Part shown: positions 19,844 to 29,590 of the stretch, in pieces | Numbering within the stretch: position 1 is the first letter of the stretch | Layout of the letters: every line of letters starts with the position of its first letter | Assembly: GCF_002240415.1 (NCBI RefSeq) | Contig: NZ_CP020028.1 | Location: 5,477,501 to 5,537,500, forward strand | Direction: 5' to 3' | Origin: Paenibacillus kribbensis | GTDB lineage: Bacteria; Bacillota; Bacilli; Paenibacillales; Paenibacillaceae | Length of the DNA: 60,000 bases | Translations under genes and position numbers: made by a program | Notes under the pieces: model-generated | Database searches by the model: none | The model's input: only the letters and a program-made list of their open reading frames with translations | What the model was told of the DNA's origin: nothing

Positions 19844-21523
19844 TTACATACGTTCCGGCGCAGACACACCCACCAGCTTCAGTACGTTGGCAATGGTAGT
19901 ACGCACCGCGCCAAACAGCGCCAAGCGAGCTTGCGTCTGAGCAGCATCCTCGGTGATAACGCGCTCTGCCTTATAGTAGCTGTGGAATAGTGAAGCCAGC
20001 TCGTAGACATAGCGAATCATACGGTGCGGCGCAAAGTTCGCAGCTGCTACAGCCACTTCTTCCGGCAGCTCGCCGATTTTGCGCAACAGGTCATATTCAT
20101 GCTCAGCCGTCAGCTTGGACAGGTCTACCTCTGCCAGTGGCAGTACAGCAATGCCCTGCTCCTCGGCCTGACGATATACGCTGCACGCACGTGCGTGAGC
20201 ATATTGCACGTAGAATACCGGATTTTCATTGGAGGTAGAAATCGCCAAATCCATATCAAAATCCAGATGCGAATCCATGCTGCGCATCGTGAAGAAGTAA
20301 CGAATCGCATCCACGCCTACTTCTTCCATCAGATCTTCCATCGTCACGGCCTTGCCGGTACGTTTGGACATTTTCACCTTTTCCCCGTTTTGGAACAGGC
20401 TGACCATTTGGGCAATCAGCACTTTAAGCTTATCCGGGTCATTCCCCAGCGCTTCCATAGCTGCCTTCATCCGTGGAATGTAGCCATGGTGATCCGCGCC
20501 CCAGATGTTGATGATCGTGTCATAACCACGAGCATATTTGTCGCTGTGGTAAGCGATATCCGGAGTCAGGTATGTGTAGGTACCGTCATTTTTGATCAAA
20601 ACGCGATCTTTATCGTCGCCGTATTTGGTCGTATTCAGCCACGTAGCCCCGTCTTTCTCGTAGATTTCATCGCGATCACGGAGCTCGTTCAGCGACTTGA
20701 GCACTTCGCCGTTGTCGTACAGCGATGTTTCGCTGAACCAGGAGTCAAACGGTACACGGAATCGTTCAAGGTCACGCTTGATCTTGTTCAGTTCCTTTTC
20801 CAGACCATATTCACGGAAATAAGCGGCGCGGTCCCCGGGTTCCATGGACAGCAGAGCATCACCCTTCTCGGCCACCAGCTCTTTGGCAAACCCGATGATA
20901 TCCTCACCATGGTAACCGTCCTCCGGCATCTCCGCAGGCTGTCCCAGTTCCTGCAAATAACGAGCTTCAATGGAACGGCTCATGTTGTAAATCTGGTTGC
21001 CCGCATCATTAATGTAGTATTCACGAGTAACCTGATATCCGGCATAATCAAGCACGTTGCAAAGAGCATCCCCAACTGCTGCGCCACGCGCATGGCCCAG
21101 GTGGAGGCTGCCTGTCGGGTTCGCGCTGACAAATTCGATTTGGACCTTTTTGCCTGCACCTACCTGCACACGTCCGTAATCTGCTCCCTGCTCTTGTACT
21201 TGTTGAATAATTGTATACAGGTAGCTCTTGTTCAGGCGAAAGTTGATAAAGCCAGGTCCGGCAATTTCTGCACTCTCAATAGAAGCGGCAGCCAGATCCA
21301 TATTTGCGATCAGCTCTTCAGCGATTTGACGCGGATTTTTTTTCGCAATACGGGTAAGCTGCATCGCCGCGTTGGTAGCCAAATCACCATGTGATTTGTC
21401 CTTTGGCACCTCCAGCGTAATGGTCGGCAGCTCTTCGCGGCTCACGATTCCGGCAGCCAGGATCGCGGCCTCGATGGCCGAAGTCACCTTTTGATTAATA
21501 AGTTCCAGTGGATTGCTTGTCAT
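19844..21523 (-). CDS. argS: Arginyl-tRNA synthetase
   Basis: Class I synthetase charging tRNA-Arg, 559 aa. N-terminal Arg-specific domain (about 1-110), HIGH-type motif in [14 protein letters not shown]-type motif in VKMSKRTG, then the helical anticodon-binding domain with the conserved C-terminal end [13 protein letters not shown]. Start ATG at 21523 overlaps the stop of the DUF1934 gene by 4 nt (ATGA), so they are translationally coupled. No T-box leader is present between them. The ywiB-argS pair is conserved in Bacillus. Confidence 0.97.
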   Translation of the reverse strand: MTSNPLELINQKVTSAIEAAILAAGIVSREELPTITLEVPKDKSHGDLATNAAMQLTRIAKKNPRQIAEELIANMDLAAASIESAEIAGPGFINFRLNKSYLYTIIQQVQEQGADYGRVQVGAGKKVQIEFVSANPTGSLHLGHARGAAVGDALCNVLDYAGYQVTREYYINDAGNQIYNMSRSIEARYLQELGQPAEMPEDGYHGEDIIGFAKELVAEKGDALLSMEPGDRAAYFREYGLEKELNKIKRDLERFRVPFDSWFSETSLYDNGEVLKSLNELRDRDEIYEKDGATWLNTTKYGDDKDRVLIKNDGTYTYLTPDIAYHSDKYARGYDTIINIWGADHHGYIPRMKAAMEALGNDPDKLKVLIAQMVSLFQNGEKVKMSKRTGKAVTMEDLMEEVGVDAIRYFFTMRSMDSHLDFDMDLAISTSNENPVFYVQYAHARACSVYRQAEEQGIAVLPLAEVDLSKLTAEHEYDLLRKIGELPEEVAVAAANFAPHRMIRYVYELASLFHSYYKAERVITEDAAQTQARLALFGAVRTTIANVLKLVGVSAPERM

Positions 21524-21945
21524 GATTGTTGCTCCTCCTGTATATGCAAACTGATGGCAAAATGCCCCGAGAAATCCTCAAATACGTACAAATCATAGGT
21601 CCAGCTCACATATCCGGTAAATCCATCCATCCGAATATCAAGCTTCTGCGTATGCGCAGACATGTTCAGGCTCAAAAAAGGTGATCGGTAAAATCCCGGC
21701 AATCTGCGCCCCAGCGCAAATGACTGCTCCGACTGCACCTCACCGTGACGGATCAGTTTAAGTTCATCAGGTCCGATTTTGACCGTATTCCGTATCGTTC
21801 CCCCCTGAGGGCTCTCTGCCGGCTCATCGTACCTTATATATAGATGCTTCCCACGCACGATGGCTTCTCCGGAAAGCTCCTGAACCACATCTTCCCCATC
21901 ATGATGACTATGAAGACGGATTTGGACCTCCGCATTGTGTGGCAT
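21520..21945 (-). CDS. DUF1934 family protein (YwiB-like)
   Basis: 141-aa beta-barrel-type protein of unknown function, DUF1934 family. Visible pattern: [19 protein letters not shown] near residue 10 and HLYIRYDEP near 35, a calycin-like series of strands. Always next to argS in Bacillus relatives, and here it overlaps argS by 4 nt. Start ATG at 21945. A sigma-A-like promoter lies at 21984-22012. Confidence 0.85.
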   Translation of the reverse strand: MPHNAEVQIRLHSHHDGEDVVQELSGEAIVRGKHLYIRYDEPAESPQGGTIRNTVKIGPDELKLIRHGEVQSEQSFALGRRLPGFYRSPFLSLNMSAHTQKLDIRMDGFTGYVSWTYDLYVFEDFSGHFAISLHIQEEQQS

Positions 21946-21983
21946 GTGTTCAAAACTCCATTCTATCGCTATCCTACTGTACT

Positions 21984-22012
21984 ACTATATCCAGTTCCCG
22001 TTTGCAATTCAA
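21984..22012 (-). promoter_or_regulatory. Promoter of the DUF1934-argS operon
   Basis: Minus strand: -35 TTGAAT (22012-22007), 17-bp spacer, -10 TATAGT (21989-21984), about 40 nt before the DUF1934 start. Confidence 0.65.
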
Positions 22013-22046
22013 ATGAGATTTTACAAAAAGATGCTTTCATACATAA

Positions 22047-22065
22047 GAAAAACGTCTATCGACGT
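22047..22065 (-). terminator. Terminator after LysR gene at 22119
   Basis: Minus strand ACGTC pairs with GACGT around GATA, followed by TTTTTC, about 55 nt after the LysR stop. Confidence 0.65.
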
Positions 22066-22118
22066 ACTTTCACGGAAGCCAGACCGCGTTTAGCGGGAGT
22101 TTTTCTTAAAAAAATCAG

Positions 22119-23009
22119 CTACCGCAGGTTGTCCTCATCGGATGCCCGGCTAAAACTTTCGATAAATCGCGAAGCCAGGGATGACATGTATTTATCCTTG
22201 AGCCACACAGCCGCTACACGAGTATGCAATTCTTCACACATAATTTCCTTCACGATTAACTGGTTGTTGCTGCCCAGTGACAACGCAGACCGCGAAATCA
22301 TGCCGATACCCAGCCCTTCATTAGCCCAGTGAAGCGTGGTGCGAGCATCATCGTTTTTGCAAAAGAAGTTCGGCTCAAAGCCATGCTTCATGCAGGTATC
22401 GTGGATCAATTGCTCAAAGCGGCGGTATACAATTAACGGCCTGTTCTTCAACTCTGACAATGTGATGGTCTTCTGATCAGGGCTCCAGTCGTGCTCTTCT
22501 GTCATTACTGCGACCATTGGCTCGGAGGCTGCATATCTGCAGCCCAGATCGGTGGTATTGAACGGTGTTCTGACAATACCAACCTCTACAATTCCCTTGT
22601 TCAAAAGGTCGAGGATCATGAACGTATTTCCCTCATGAATTTCAAATTTTACACCCGCATAGTTTTTATGGAATTCGGAAAGCCTGTCCTTCATCAGGGC
22701 TGCCCCGGAGGAGGAGACGGTTCCAATCGTAAGGGTGCCCTTCATGCCCATGGCAACATCATTGATTTCTCTTGTCGTAGCCTCTGTCAGTTCCAAAATC
22801 TGCTTGGCCCTGTTCTGCAAAATGATGCCCGCCTCCGTCAGGTGAAGGCTTCGTGGACCTCGATGCACGAGTTTCACACCAAGCTCCTCCTCCAGCTGCA
22901 TGAGCTGCTGACTTAAGGGAGGCTGGGCTATTTTCAGCTTTTTCGCTGCTGCCGTAATTTGTCCGGCTTCTGCAATCGCCAAAAAATACTTGAGATGTCT
23001 CAATTCCAT
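22119..23009 (-). CDS. LysR family transcriptional regulator
   Basis: LysR-type regulator, 296 aa. N-terminal helix-turn-helix (MELRHLKYFLAIAEAGQITAAAKKL, then QPPLSQQLMQLEEELG), linker helix and a LysR substrate-binding domain from about residue 90. The ATG at 23009 follows GGAGG at 6 nt; an upstream in-frame ORF extension is not needed. It is divergent from the ABC exporter, with a 17-bp T-N11-A palindrome 20 nt upstream. This suggests autoregulation and control of the exporter, likely in response to a small aromatic or other ligand. Confidence 0.92.
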   Translation of the reverse strand: MELRHLKYFLAIAEAGQITAAAKKLKIAQPPLSQQLMQLEEELGVKLVHRGPRSLHLTEAGIILQNRAKQILELTEATTREINDVAMGMKGTLTIGTVSSSGAALMKDRLSEFHKNYAGVKFEIHEGNTFMILDLLNKGIVEVGIVRTPFNTTDLGCRYAASEPMVAVMTEEHDWSPDQKTITLSELKNRPLIVYRRFEQLIHDTCMKHGFEPNFFCKNDDARTTLHWANEGLGIGMISRSALSLGSNNQLIVKEIMCEELHTRVAAVWLKDKYMSSLASRFIESFSRASDEDNLR

Positions 23010-23028
23010 CCTGAACCTCCGGTACTGA

Positions 23029-23045
23029 TATATGTAATACATATA
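23029..23045. promoter_or_regulatory. LysR-type operator upstream of LysR / ABC exporter
   Basis: TATATGTAATACATATA is a perfect palindrome with a central A and contains T-N11-A. It starts 20 nt upstream of the LysR start and about 105 nt from the exporter start. More AT-rich half-sites follow to about 23080. Confidence 0.6.
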
Positions 23046-23149
23046 CCTCTAATATATATTAAATATTATTCATATAGGTTGGGATATGCCATAATCAATT
23101 CAGTTATCGCGTTGGGTCAACAGGCTTTATATATTATTTAGGTTAGGTG

Positions 23150-24943
23150 ATGGTTTATTTGCTGAAATTCGCTGTTTTTTTGAAGCCTTATAAAAAGGAA
23201 AGCATCCTTGGGCCCCTGTTCAAGCTCGTTGAGGCCATCTTGGAACTATTGCTGCCTACCATGGTTGCTCTCATGATTAATCATGGCGTTGGCAAAGAAG
23301 ATACCCATTATGTGTGGCAGATGGGCCTTTTGATGTTGCTTATGAGCATATTGGGCTTCGGCAGTTCAATGGTGTGTCAGTTTTATGCAGCCCGGGCCTC
23401 TCAGGGCTTTGGTACGACGCTGCGCAATACGATGTTTCAGCACATTTCTTCGCTTTCTTATGCGGATCTCGATAAGTTTGGTACACCTTCGCTTATTAAC
23501 CGAATTACAAACGATGTTAATCAGCTCCAGACGGCAGTGGCGATGCTGATTCGTCTGGTTATTCGCGCTCCCTTTATTTGTATCGGAGCTATCATTATGT
23601 CGATGATCCTGGACTTCCGTCTGGCTTTGGTGCTGTTGGCGGCTACGCCGATCCTGGGTTTGATTTTATATCTGGTCATTACGAAGGCTTCGCCGCTCTA
23701 CCGCTTATATCAGACAAAGCTGGATAAAATCGCTTTGGTGCTAAGCGAAAATCTGACCGGAGTACGGGTCATACGGGCTTTTGCCAAAAGAGGAACTGAA
23801 CGAGTAAAGTTCACTACAGCCTCCGATGATCTGACCCAGACGGCCATTCGTGTCGGTCGTATTTCCGCTTTGCTGAGTCCGACCACCTTGCTGGTGGTTA
23901 ACGGAGCCATTATTGCAATCCTGTGGATCGGGGGCATCCATATCCAATACGGATCTCTTTCACAAGGGGAAATTATAGCCTTTATTAATTATATCACGCA
24001 GATTTTACTGGCTCTGATTGTGGTGACCAATTTAATTATTTTGTTCACCAAGGCCGCCACCTCAGCAGCACGGATTCAGGAAGTGCTGGATACGCAGGCT
24101 TCTATCTCTGATGCTGTCACATCTGGAGGTCAGCCAGCTCCAGTGTCTGCTCAACACAGAGATGAAGCAGACAGTCGCGTATCTCCACAAGACACCGTAC
24201 CAGCTATCTCTTTTGACCATGTTTCCTTTGGCTACAATACAACGGGGCAAATGGCGCTAAGCGATGTAGACGTGGATATCTATCCGGGTGAAACGGTCGG
24301 CATCATTGGAGGAACAGGCTCGGGAAAATCTACATTTGTGAACCTCATTCCCCGATTCTATGATGTGGTGGAAGGCAGTATACGGGTCGATGGAATCGAT
24401 GTCCGGGATTACAAGCTTAAGCAGTTGCGGCAAAAGATCGGGATTGTCCCGCAGAAGGCGCTGCTGTTCACCGGCACCATAGCGGATAATATTCGCTGGG
24501 GCAATGAACACGCCACCGATGAGGAAGTGGCGCGGGCGGCCGCCATCGCTCAAGCGGAAGAGTTCGTTTCCAGCTTGCCTGAAAAATACGATGCCCCGAT
24601 TACCCGAGGTGGTCTTAATCTGTCGGGTGGCCAAAAGCAGCGACTTACGATTGCAAGAGCTATTGTCGGGAATCCGCAAATCCTCATTCTGGATGATTCC
24701 TCAAGCGCACTTGATTTTGCAACCGACGCCGCCCTGCGTCAATCGCTACGGGACCATAGCACCCATATGACGGTCCTGCTGGTCTCGCAACGAGTAAGCA
24801 GCGTGCAGCATGCCGATAAAATTATTGTATTTGATGAAGGACGGATTGCCGGCATCGGCACACATGATCAGTTGATGAGCAGCTCGGATATATATAAGGA
24901 AATTAATCGTTCTCAGCTCTCAACGCAGGAGGTAGATCAATGA
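23150..24943 (+). CDS. ABC exporter, subunit with degenerate ATP site
   Basis: Half-transporter with six membrane helices (about 15-315) and a nucleotide-binding domain (about 350-590), 597 aa. Walker A GGTGSGKST at 387-395 and signature LSGGQ are normal. The Walker B is LILDDSS, with Asp in place of the catalytic Glu, and the switch His is replaced by Gln (LLVSQRVS). This fits the degenerate site of heterodimeric exporters such as TM287/288 or BmrCD. It overlaps the partner gene by 4 nt (ATGA). Substrate unknown; drug or lipid export is likely. Start ATG 23150 or GTG 23147. Confidence 0.9.
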   Translation: MVYLLKFAVFLKPYKKESILGPLFKLVEAILELLLPTMVALMINHGVGKEDTHYVWQMGLLMLLMSILGFGSSMVCQFYAARASQGFGTTLRNTMFQHISSLSYADLDKFGTPSLINRITNDVNQLQTAVAMLIRLVIRAPFICIGAIIMSMILDFRLALVLLAATPILGLILYLVITKASPLYRLYQTKLDKIALVLSENLTGVRVIRAFAKRGTERVKFTTASDDLTQTAIRVGRISALLSPTTLLVVNGAIIAILWIGGIHIQYGSLSQGEIIAFINYITQILLALIVVTNLIILFTKAATSAARIQEVLDTQASISDAVTSGGQPAPVSAQHRDEADSRVSPQDTVPAISFDHVSFGYNTTGQMALSDVDVDIYPGETVGIIGGTGSGKSTFVNLIPRFYDVVEGSIRVDGIDVRDYKLKQLRQKIGIVPQKALLFTGTIADNIRWGNEHATDEEVARAAAIAQAEEFVSSLPEKYDAPITRGGLNLSGGQKQRLTIARAIVGNPQILILDDSSSALDFATDAALRQSLRDHSTHMTVLLVSQRVSSVQHADKIIVFDEGRIAGIGTHDQLMSSSDIYKEINRSQLSTQEVDQ

Positions 24944-26679
24944 GCGGCAAGGAAACGTGGAAAAGACTGTTAACCTATGTGAATCAATATAAGAATACAG
25001 CATTCGGGGTCGTCGTCTGTGCGATTATCAGTGTGCTTGCCAGTCTGATCGGTCCCTATATGATTGGTCGGGCCATCGACCATATGGTGGGTCAGGGAGT
25101 CGTGGATTTTAAAGGTGTCGCACAAATTCTAGCCGGATTAGGCATTGTATATGCCACAGGCAGTTTGTTTAGCTGGCTGCTCACGTATTTGACGAACCGG
25201 ATTGCTTTTCAGACGGTAAATGATATGCGGCGGGAGTTATTTGATCATTTTAACATCCTTCCGCTAAGCTTCCATGACAATCACCCTCAAGGAGACAGCA
25301 TTAGCCGATTTGTGAACGATATGGATGCTGTGTCAGATGGATTGTTACAAGGTTTCTCTACCTTGATTACCGGAATTGTTACCATCATAGGCTCCATTGT
25401 ACTCATGTTGTATATCAGTCCCATGATGACGCTGGTGGTACTTGTATCAGCCCCCGTCACATATGGCGTGGCCAGATTTATTACCACAAGATCCCAACGC
25501 ATGTTCCGCGAACAGGCCAAAATTTTAGGAAGCCTGAACGGTTACGTGGAGGAAATGATCGGCGGACAGCGGGTGGTGACCGCCTTTCATTATGAAAACC
25601 GCACGTTCGAGGAGTTTTCCGCCAAAAACGAGCAATTGTATCAAGCCGGGGTAAAATCACAATTCTATGGATCATTATCGAACCCCTCCACCCGATTGGT
25701 AAACAACATGACTTTTTCCGTTACCGCGATGATTGGCTGTATATCCATCATTTTGGGTGTGATCTCGGTAGGCGGGTTGTCGAGCTTTCTGATTTATACG
25801 AATTTGTTCGCCAAGCCTTTTAATGAAATTACGGGTGTGCTTACCCAGTTCCAATCGGCTACAGCTTCCGCTCAGCGCATATTTGCCATCCTGGACTCGC
25901 CGCCAGAGCAGCCGGAAAAATCAAACGCAGTGCAACTGGAGCGCAGCAAAGGTACGATTCTTTTTGATCATGTCAAATTCTCCTATAACCCGGAACGTAC
26001 ACTGATTACGGACTTTAGTCTGGAAGTTAAGCCAGGTACCCGGGTCGCGATTGTTGGTCAGACCGGGGCAGGCAAAACGACACTCGTCAACCTGCTCATG
26101 CGGTTTTATGATGTGGACAGCGGCTCCATATCCATCGACGGAGTGAATATCAACGACATGTCCCGGGATAGCCTGCGGACGAATTTTGGCATGGTGCTTC
26201 AGGATACATGGCTGTTCAGCGGCACCATTCGGGACAATATCGCCTACGGAAAGCCGGAAGCCACAGAAGAAGAAGTCATCGCGGCTGCAACAGCTGCCAA
26301 TGCGCATAGCTTCATTAAACGTCTGCCTCATGGCTATGACACCGTCATCAGCGGCTCAGGCGACAACTTGTCCCAAGGGCAAAAGCAGCTGCTCACCATT
26401 GCGCGGGTGATCCTGGTAGATCCGCCTATGCTTATACTGGATGAAGCGACCAGCAGCATAGACACCCTGACAGAGGCGCGTATCCAAAAAGCATTTATGA
26501 AAATGATCGCCGGACGAACCAGCTTTGTGATCGCCCACCGACTATCGACCATTCGTGAAGCAGATCTGATTTTATACATGAAAAACGGTGATGTCGTCGA
26601 AAGTGGAACCCATGCGGAGCTGCTTGCAAGCGGTGGCCATTATGCCTCGCTCTATAATAGCCAGTTTACTACAGCCTAG
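24940..26679 (+). CDS. ABC exporter, catalytic partner subunit
   Basis: Half-transporter, 579 aa: membrane domain (about 18-320) and nucleotide-binding domain. Walker A GQTGAGKT (373-380), Walker B LILDEATS with catalytic Glu502 and switch His533 (IAHRLS) are intact. The signature is LSQGQ (477-481) instead of LSGGQ. Paired with the first subunit, this yields one consensus and one degenerate site, consistent with an asymmetric heterodimer. Terminated 20 nt downstream. Confidence 0.92.
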   Translation: MSGKETWKRLLTYVNQYKNTAFGVVVCAIISVLASLIGPYMIGRAIDHMVGQGVVDFKGVAQILAGLGIVYATGSLFSWLLTYLTNRIAFQTVNDMRRELFDHFNILPLSFHDNHPQGDSISRFVNDMDAVSDGLLQGFSTLITGIVTIIGSIVLMLYISPMMTLVVLVSAPVTYGVARFITTRSQRMFREQAKILGSLNGYVEEMIGGQRVVTAFHYENRTFEEFSAKNEQLYQAGVKSQFYGSLSNPSTRLVNNMTFSVTAMIGCISIILGVISVGGLSSFLIYTNLFAKPFNEITGVLTQFQSATASAQRIFAILDSPPEQPEKSNAVQLERSKGTILFDHVKFSYNPERTLITDFSLEVKPGTRVAIVGQTGAGKTTLVNLLMRFYDVDSGSISIDGVNINDMSRDSLRTNFGMVLQDTWLFSGTIRDNIAYGKPEATEEEVIAAATAANAHSFIKRLPHGYDTVISGSGDNLSQGQKQLLTIARVILVDPPMLILDEATSSIDTLTEARIQKAFMKMIAGRTSFVIAHRLSTIREADLILYMKNGDVVESGTHAELLASGGHYASLYNSQFTTA

Positions 26680-26697
26680 CAGGACGGGTTGAGGAGG

Positions 26698-26729
26698 AAA
26701 GCCGATTGCTCTGATGCAATCGGCTTTTT
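26698..26729 (+). terminator. Terminator of ABC exporter operon
   Basis: AAAGCCGATTGC pairs with GCAATCGGCTTT around TCTGAT, followed by TTTTTG, 20 nt after the second subunit. Confidence 0.92.
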
Positions 26730-26793
26730 GGGTTGTAGCGTGGAGAGGAACATGGCACCTGCCAATATGACCTGTCATACGAATGCCTCAGCT

Positions 26794-28086
26794 TCAAATC
26801 CCTGCGCCTGTAGCGGTTGGATGGTCCACTTGCTCATTCTCCTGAAAATCCCTGCGATAGAACCAGCCGATCAAGACAGCAATGGTCGTCATAACCGCAG
26901 CCAGCAGATACACCTGTACCATTCCGAAGCGGTCTGCATACCAACCCAGGAACAGCAAAGACAGACCGAAGGCGAGATTCGTAAGCACATCAATACCCGC
27001 CATTACTTTGGGGAGCTGAGCCGCTGGGGCGCTCGTTTGCAGCAAGGTTCGGCGAATAATTCCAGCCATTTGAACGGGTATACCGGATATTGCAAAAAGA
27101 ACCAGTGCAGCGACCGGGATCGTATTGAGCGCAAACACAACGGTAATCAGTACATATACCATTAACGCCCCCAGCATATACAGAAAGCTGTTCTTTTGTA
27201 ACCGTTTCACCAAACCAACGACGAGAAGCCCGCCTAAAATCATGCCCGAAAAAAAGGAGGCATTCATAAAGCCCCACCAGCTCTCATCTTGATGCAGCAC
27301 TTGTGTCACATATGCCAGGATGAACACGCCAACCCACGAGGTTCCTCCAATGGTATCCACACTATCCACGATCATCAGAGAACGGATGCGGCGGTTATGC
27401 CAAATGATCTTCCACCCTTCTCCAAGCTCCTTCCAGTATGCCCCCTTCTTCTTCTCTTGGGCCAACCCAGCTTCATTCGAAGAAGGATCAGACGATTCAG
27501 AACGTACTTCCTCTTGTACCAGCGGATCACGGATGAAGGACGTGACGATAGCGGCCACGAAATAGCAACACGATGCGACCATCAGCGTATTCAACGAGCC
27601 TAGCCAGACAATGACAATACCGCTTAGTGCCCAGCCTGCGCATTTAACTACTTGATCACTGACTGACACCATACCGTTCGCGCGCATGAGTCCTTCACCC
27701 GTAGCCAGACGAGGAACCAACGCATTACGAGCAGGATTGGTCCATCCATCCAGAAAAGACATGCCGAATACCATAATAAAAATAAAGAAAAAAGACTTCT
27801 GCCCAGGCGTATTCCACAGGTACAACAATAACAGCGTGAAAATTACAAACTGCCCTAGCTGAGAAAACAACAGAACCCGATTCAACCGGAAGCGACTGAG
27901 AATAATCGGTGCCACCAGCCCGCTAAGAACCTGCGAAGACAAACGAAACAACGGGATCAAAATGGTCGTCATTAATGAATCACTTGAAGTAAACACCAAT
28001 ACCACGATACTCAGCAGATAAATAATATCCGCCACATTGGAAACCGTCTGGGATCCCCATAGATAATAAAAAGAGCGTTTGATCAA
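26794..28086 (-). CDS. MFS transporter
   Basis: Major facilitator superfamily permease, 430 aa from the chosen start, with about 12 membrane segments and a cytoplasmic loop near residues 195-225 of charged and Ser residues. The class looks like the MFS group near drug/ion antiporters (DHA-like), substrate unknown. Start TTG at 28086 follows AGAGGGGG and gives MIKRSFYYLWGSQTVSNVAD, the usual first helix. The ORF is open 75 codons further upstream, but that part looks non-coding, and an out-of-frame ATG near 28131 has a strong Shine-Dalgarno. Confidence 0.82.
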   Translation of the reverse strand: MIKRSFYYLWGSQTVSNVADIIYLLSIVVLVFTSSDSLMTTILIPLFRLSSQVLSGLVAPIILSRFRLNRVLLFSQLGQFVIFTLLLLYLWNTPGQKSFFFIFIMVFGMSFLDGWTNPARNALVPRLATGEGLMRANGMVSVSDQVVKCAGWALSGIVIVWLGSLNTLMVASCCYFVAAIVTSFIRDPLVQEEVRSESSDPSSNEAGLAQEKKKGAYWKELGEGWKIIWHNRRIRSLMIVDSVDTIGGTSWVGVFILAYVTQVLHQDESWWGFMNASFFSGMILGGLLVVGLVKRLQKNSFLYMLGALMVYVLITVVFALNTIPVAALVLFAISGIPVQMAGIIRRTLLQTSAPAAQLPKVMAGIDVLTNLAFGLSLLFLGWYADRFGMVQVYLLAAVMTTIAVLIGWFYRRDFQENEQVDHPTATGAGI

Positions 28087-28444
28087 AAAATTTTCCCCCT
28101 CTTTGGTACATTGCCGAGTTATGTATTTCCATAACCAAACCTCCCCTGTTGATATTACAATTCTGTCAAATGTCTGGTTTTTTGTATATTCTACACACAC
28201 CCTTAAATTTCCTTCTTTTATCTTTAAAGGAAATTCAGTGTCCAGTAAGACTTTCATGCCTATTTTCAATTTTATCCACAACAAAAAAGCGTCTGTAGCG
28301 CTCTTTTTCACCTAAAAACAAGCGATATAGAACACTGCGACGCTTCTTAACCTATCAGTTACATTTATTTTATGTCATAACACGCTTCTACTTGGATCAG
28401 GATTTTGCAAAATCGTCGGATGTATATCCAGCTCGCTTTGCTCC

Positions 28445-29275
28445 CTACTTCGTTAAATCCTCCACAAACTTAGGCAAAACAAACGCCGCCTTGTGCAAAC
28501 GTGGACTATAATACCGCGTATCCATCTCTGGAATTTGCGTCTCGTCTACTTCGAGCGGATCATACTTCTTGCTGCCCAGCGTGAATGTCCATAGACCGCT
28601 CGGATAGGTCGGAATGTTCGCTCCGTACACACGTACAATCGGGAAAATCTCCTTCACATCCTTGTTGACCTTCTGAATCAAATCAGCCTTGAACCAAGGG
28701 TTGTCCGTCTGCGCCACGAAAATGCCATCTTCCTTCAGCGCTTCAAAAATGCCTTGATAAAATCCGCGCTCGAACAGCGGGGCTGCCGGACCAACCGGCT
28801 CTGTCGAATCAACCATGATCACATCGTATTCATTTTTATGTTCAATAATATGCATGTATCCGTCATTGACCAGCACTTCCACGTTAGGCTCATCCAGCTT
28901 CCCGGCGATTTCAGGCAAATATTTTTTGGAATATTCGATCACCTTGCCGTCAATCTCAACCAGCACAGCCTTTTCCACCTCTGGGTGCTTGATAACCTCA
29001 CGAATGACGCCGCCATCGCCGCCGCCCACAACGAGTACCTTTTTCGGATTCGGATGGGTATTCAGAGCGGGATGTGCTACCATTTCATGATAAACGAATT
29101 CATCCTTCACGGTGGTCATCACCATACCATCCAGTACGAGCATATTGCCGAATTCCTCTGTCTCGATCATCGCCAGATCCTGATACTCCGTTTTCTCAGA
29201 GACATACGTTTGTTTGATTTTTGCTGTAATGCCGAAAGAGGAGGTTTGCTTCTCCGTAAACCACAAGTCCATCAT
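28445..29275 (-). CDS. speE: Spermidine synthase
   Basis: Transfers the aminopropyl group of decarboxylated SAM to putrescine. 276 aa. Rossmann methyltransferase-like fold with the binding signature [15 protein letters not shown], active-site DSTEPVGPA and YPSGLWTFT. Start ATG at 29275 aligns with B. subtilis SpeE (MSELWYTEKQ vs [10 protein letters not shown]), and AAGAAGG lies upstream; the longer in-frame ORF start at 29296 is not needed. It is divergent from the pbpG homologue as in Bacillus. The usual downstream agmatinase speB is not here. Confidence 0.95.
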   Translation of the reverse strand: MMDLWFTEKQTSSFGITAKIKQTYVSEKTEYQDLAMIETEEFGNMLVLDGMVMTTVKDEFVYHEMVAHPALNTHPNPKKVLVVGGGDGGVIREVIKHPEVEKAVLVEIDGKVIEYSKKYLPEIAGKLDEPNVEVLVNDGYMHIIEHKNEYDVIMVDSTEPVGPAAPLFERGFYQGIFEALKEDGIFVAQTDNPWFKADLIQKVNKDVKEIFPIVRVYGANIPTYPSGLWTFTLGSKKYDPLEVDETQIPEMDTRYYSPRLHKAAFVLPKFVEDLTK

Positions 29276-29590
29276 ATCAACCTTCTTTCTGATCAAAGTA
29301 TGTGTCCGGCCATCCCTGTATCGTCCAGGTCGCGCTTTTACATCTCAGTCGCGCCAGCATAAACGTTGGCTTTCCTTATATATGCAACACGCAAACGCCG
29401 AGTTTGCTATATTTATTGTACCAAACACGCTGTGCTTTCACACTTTTTGCATCATAAAAGATACCTGGATAGACTGCAAAGGCATTTTCAGGCTCAAGCA
29501 TGTTTAAAATACATACGTATACGCATCTGATGAATAGACGCTTTCGGATTGACCATACTGAGAACATCAACCATGGAAGGAGGTGGCAAG

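Noticed and set aside
20024..21394. 456-codon plus-strand ORF
   Set aside because: Lies fully antisense to argS, whose motifs are clear; its own sequence is His/Phe/Ile-rich with no domain.
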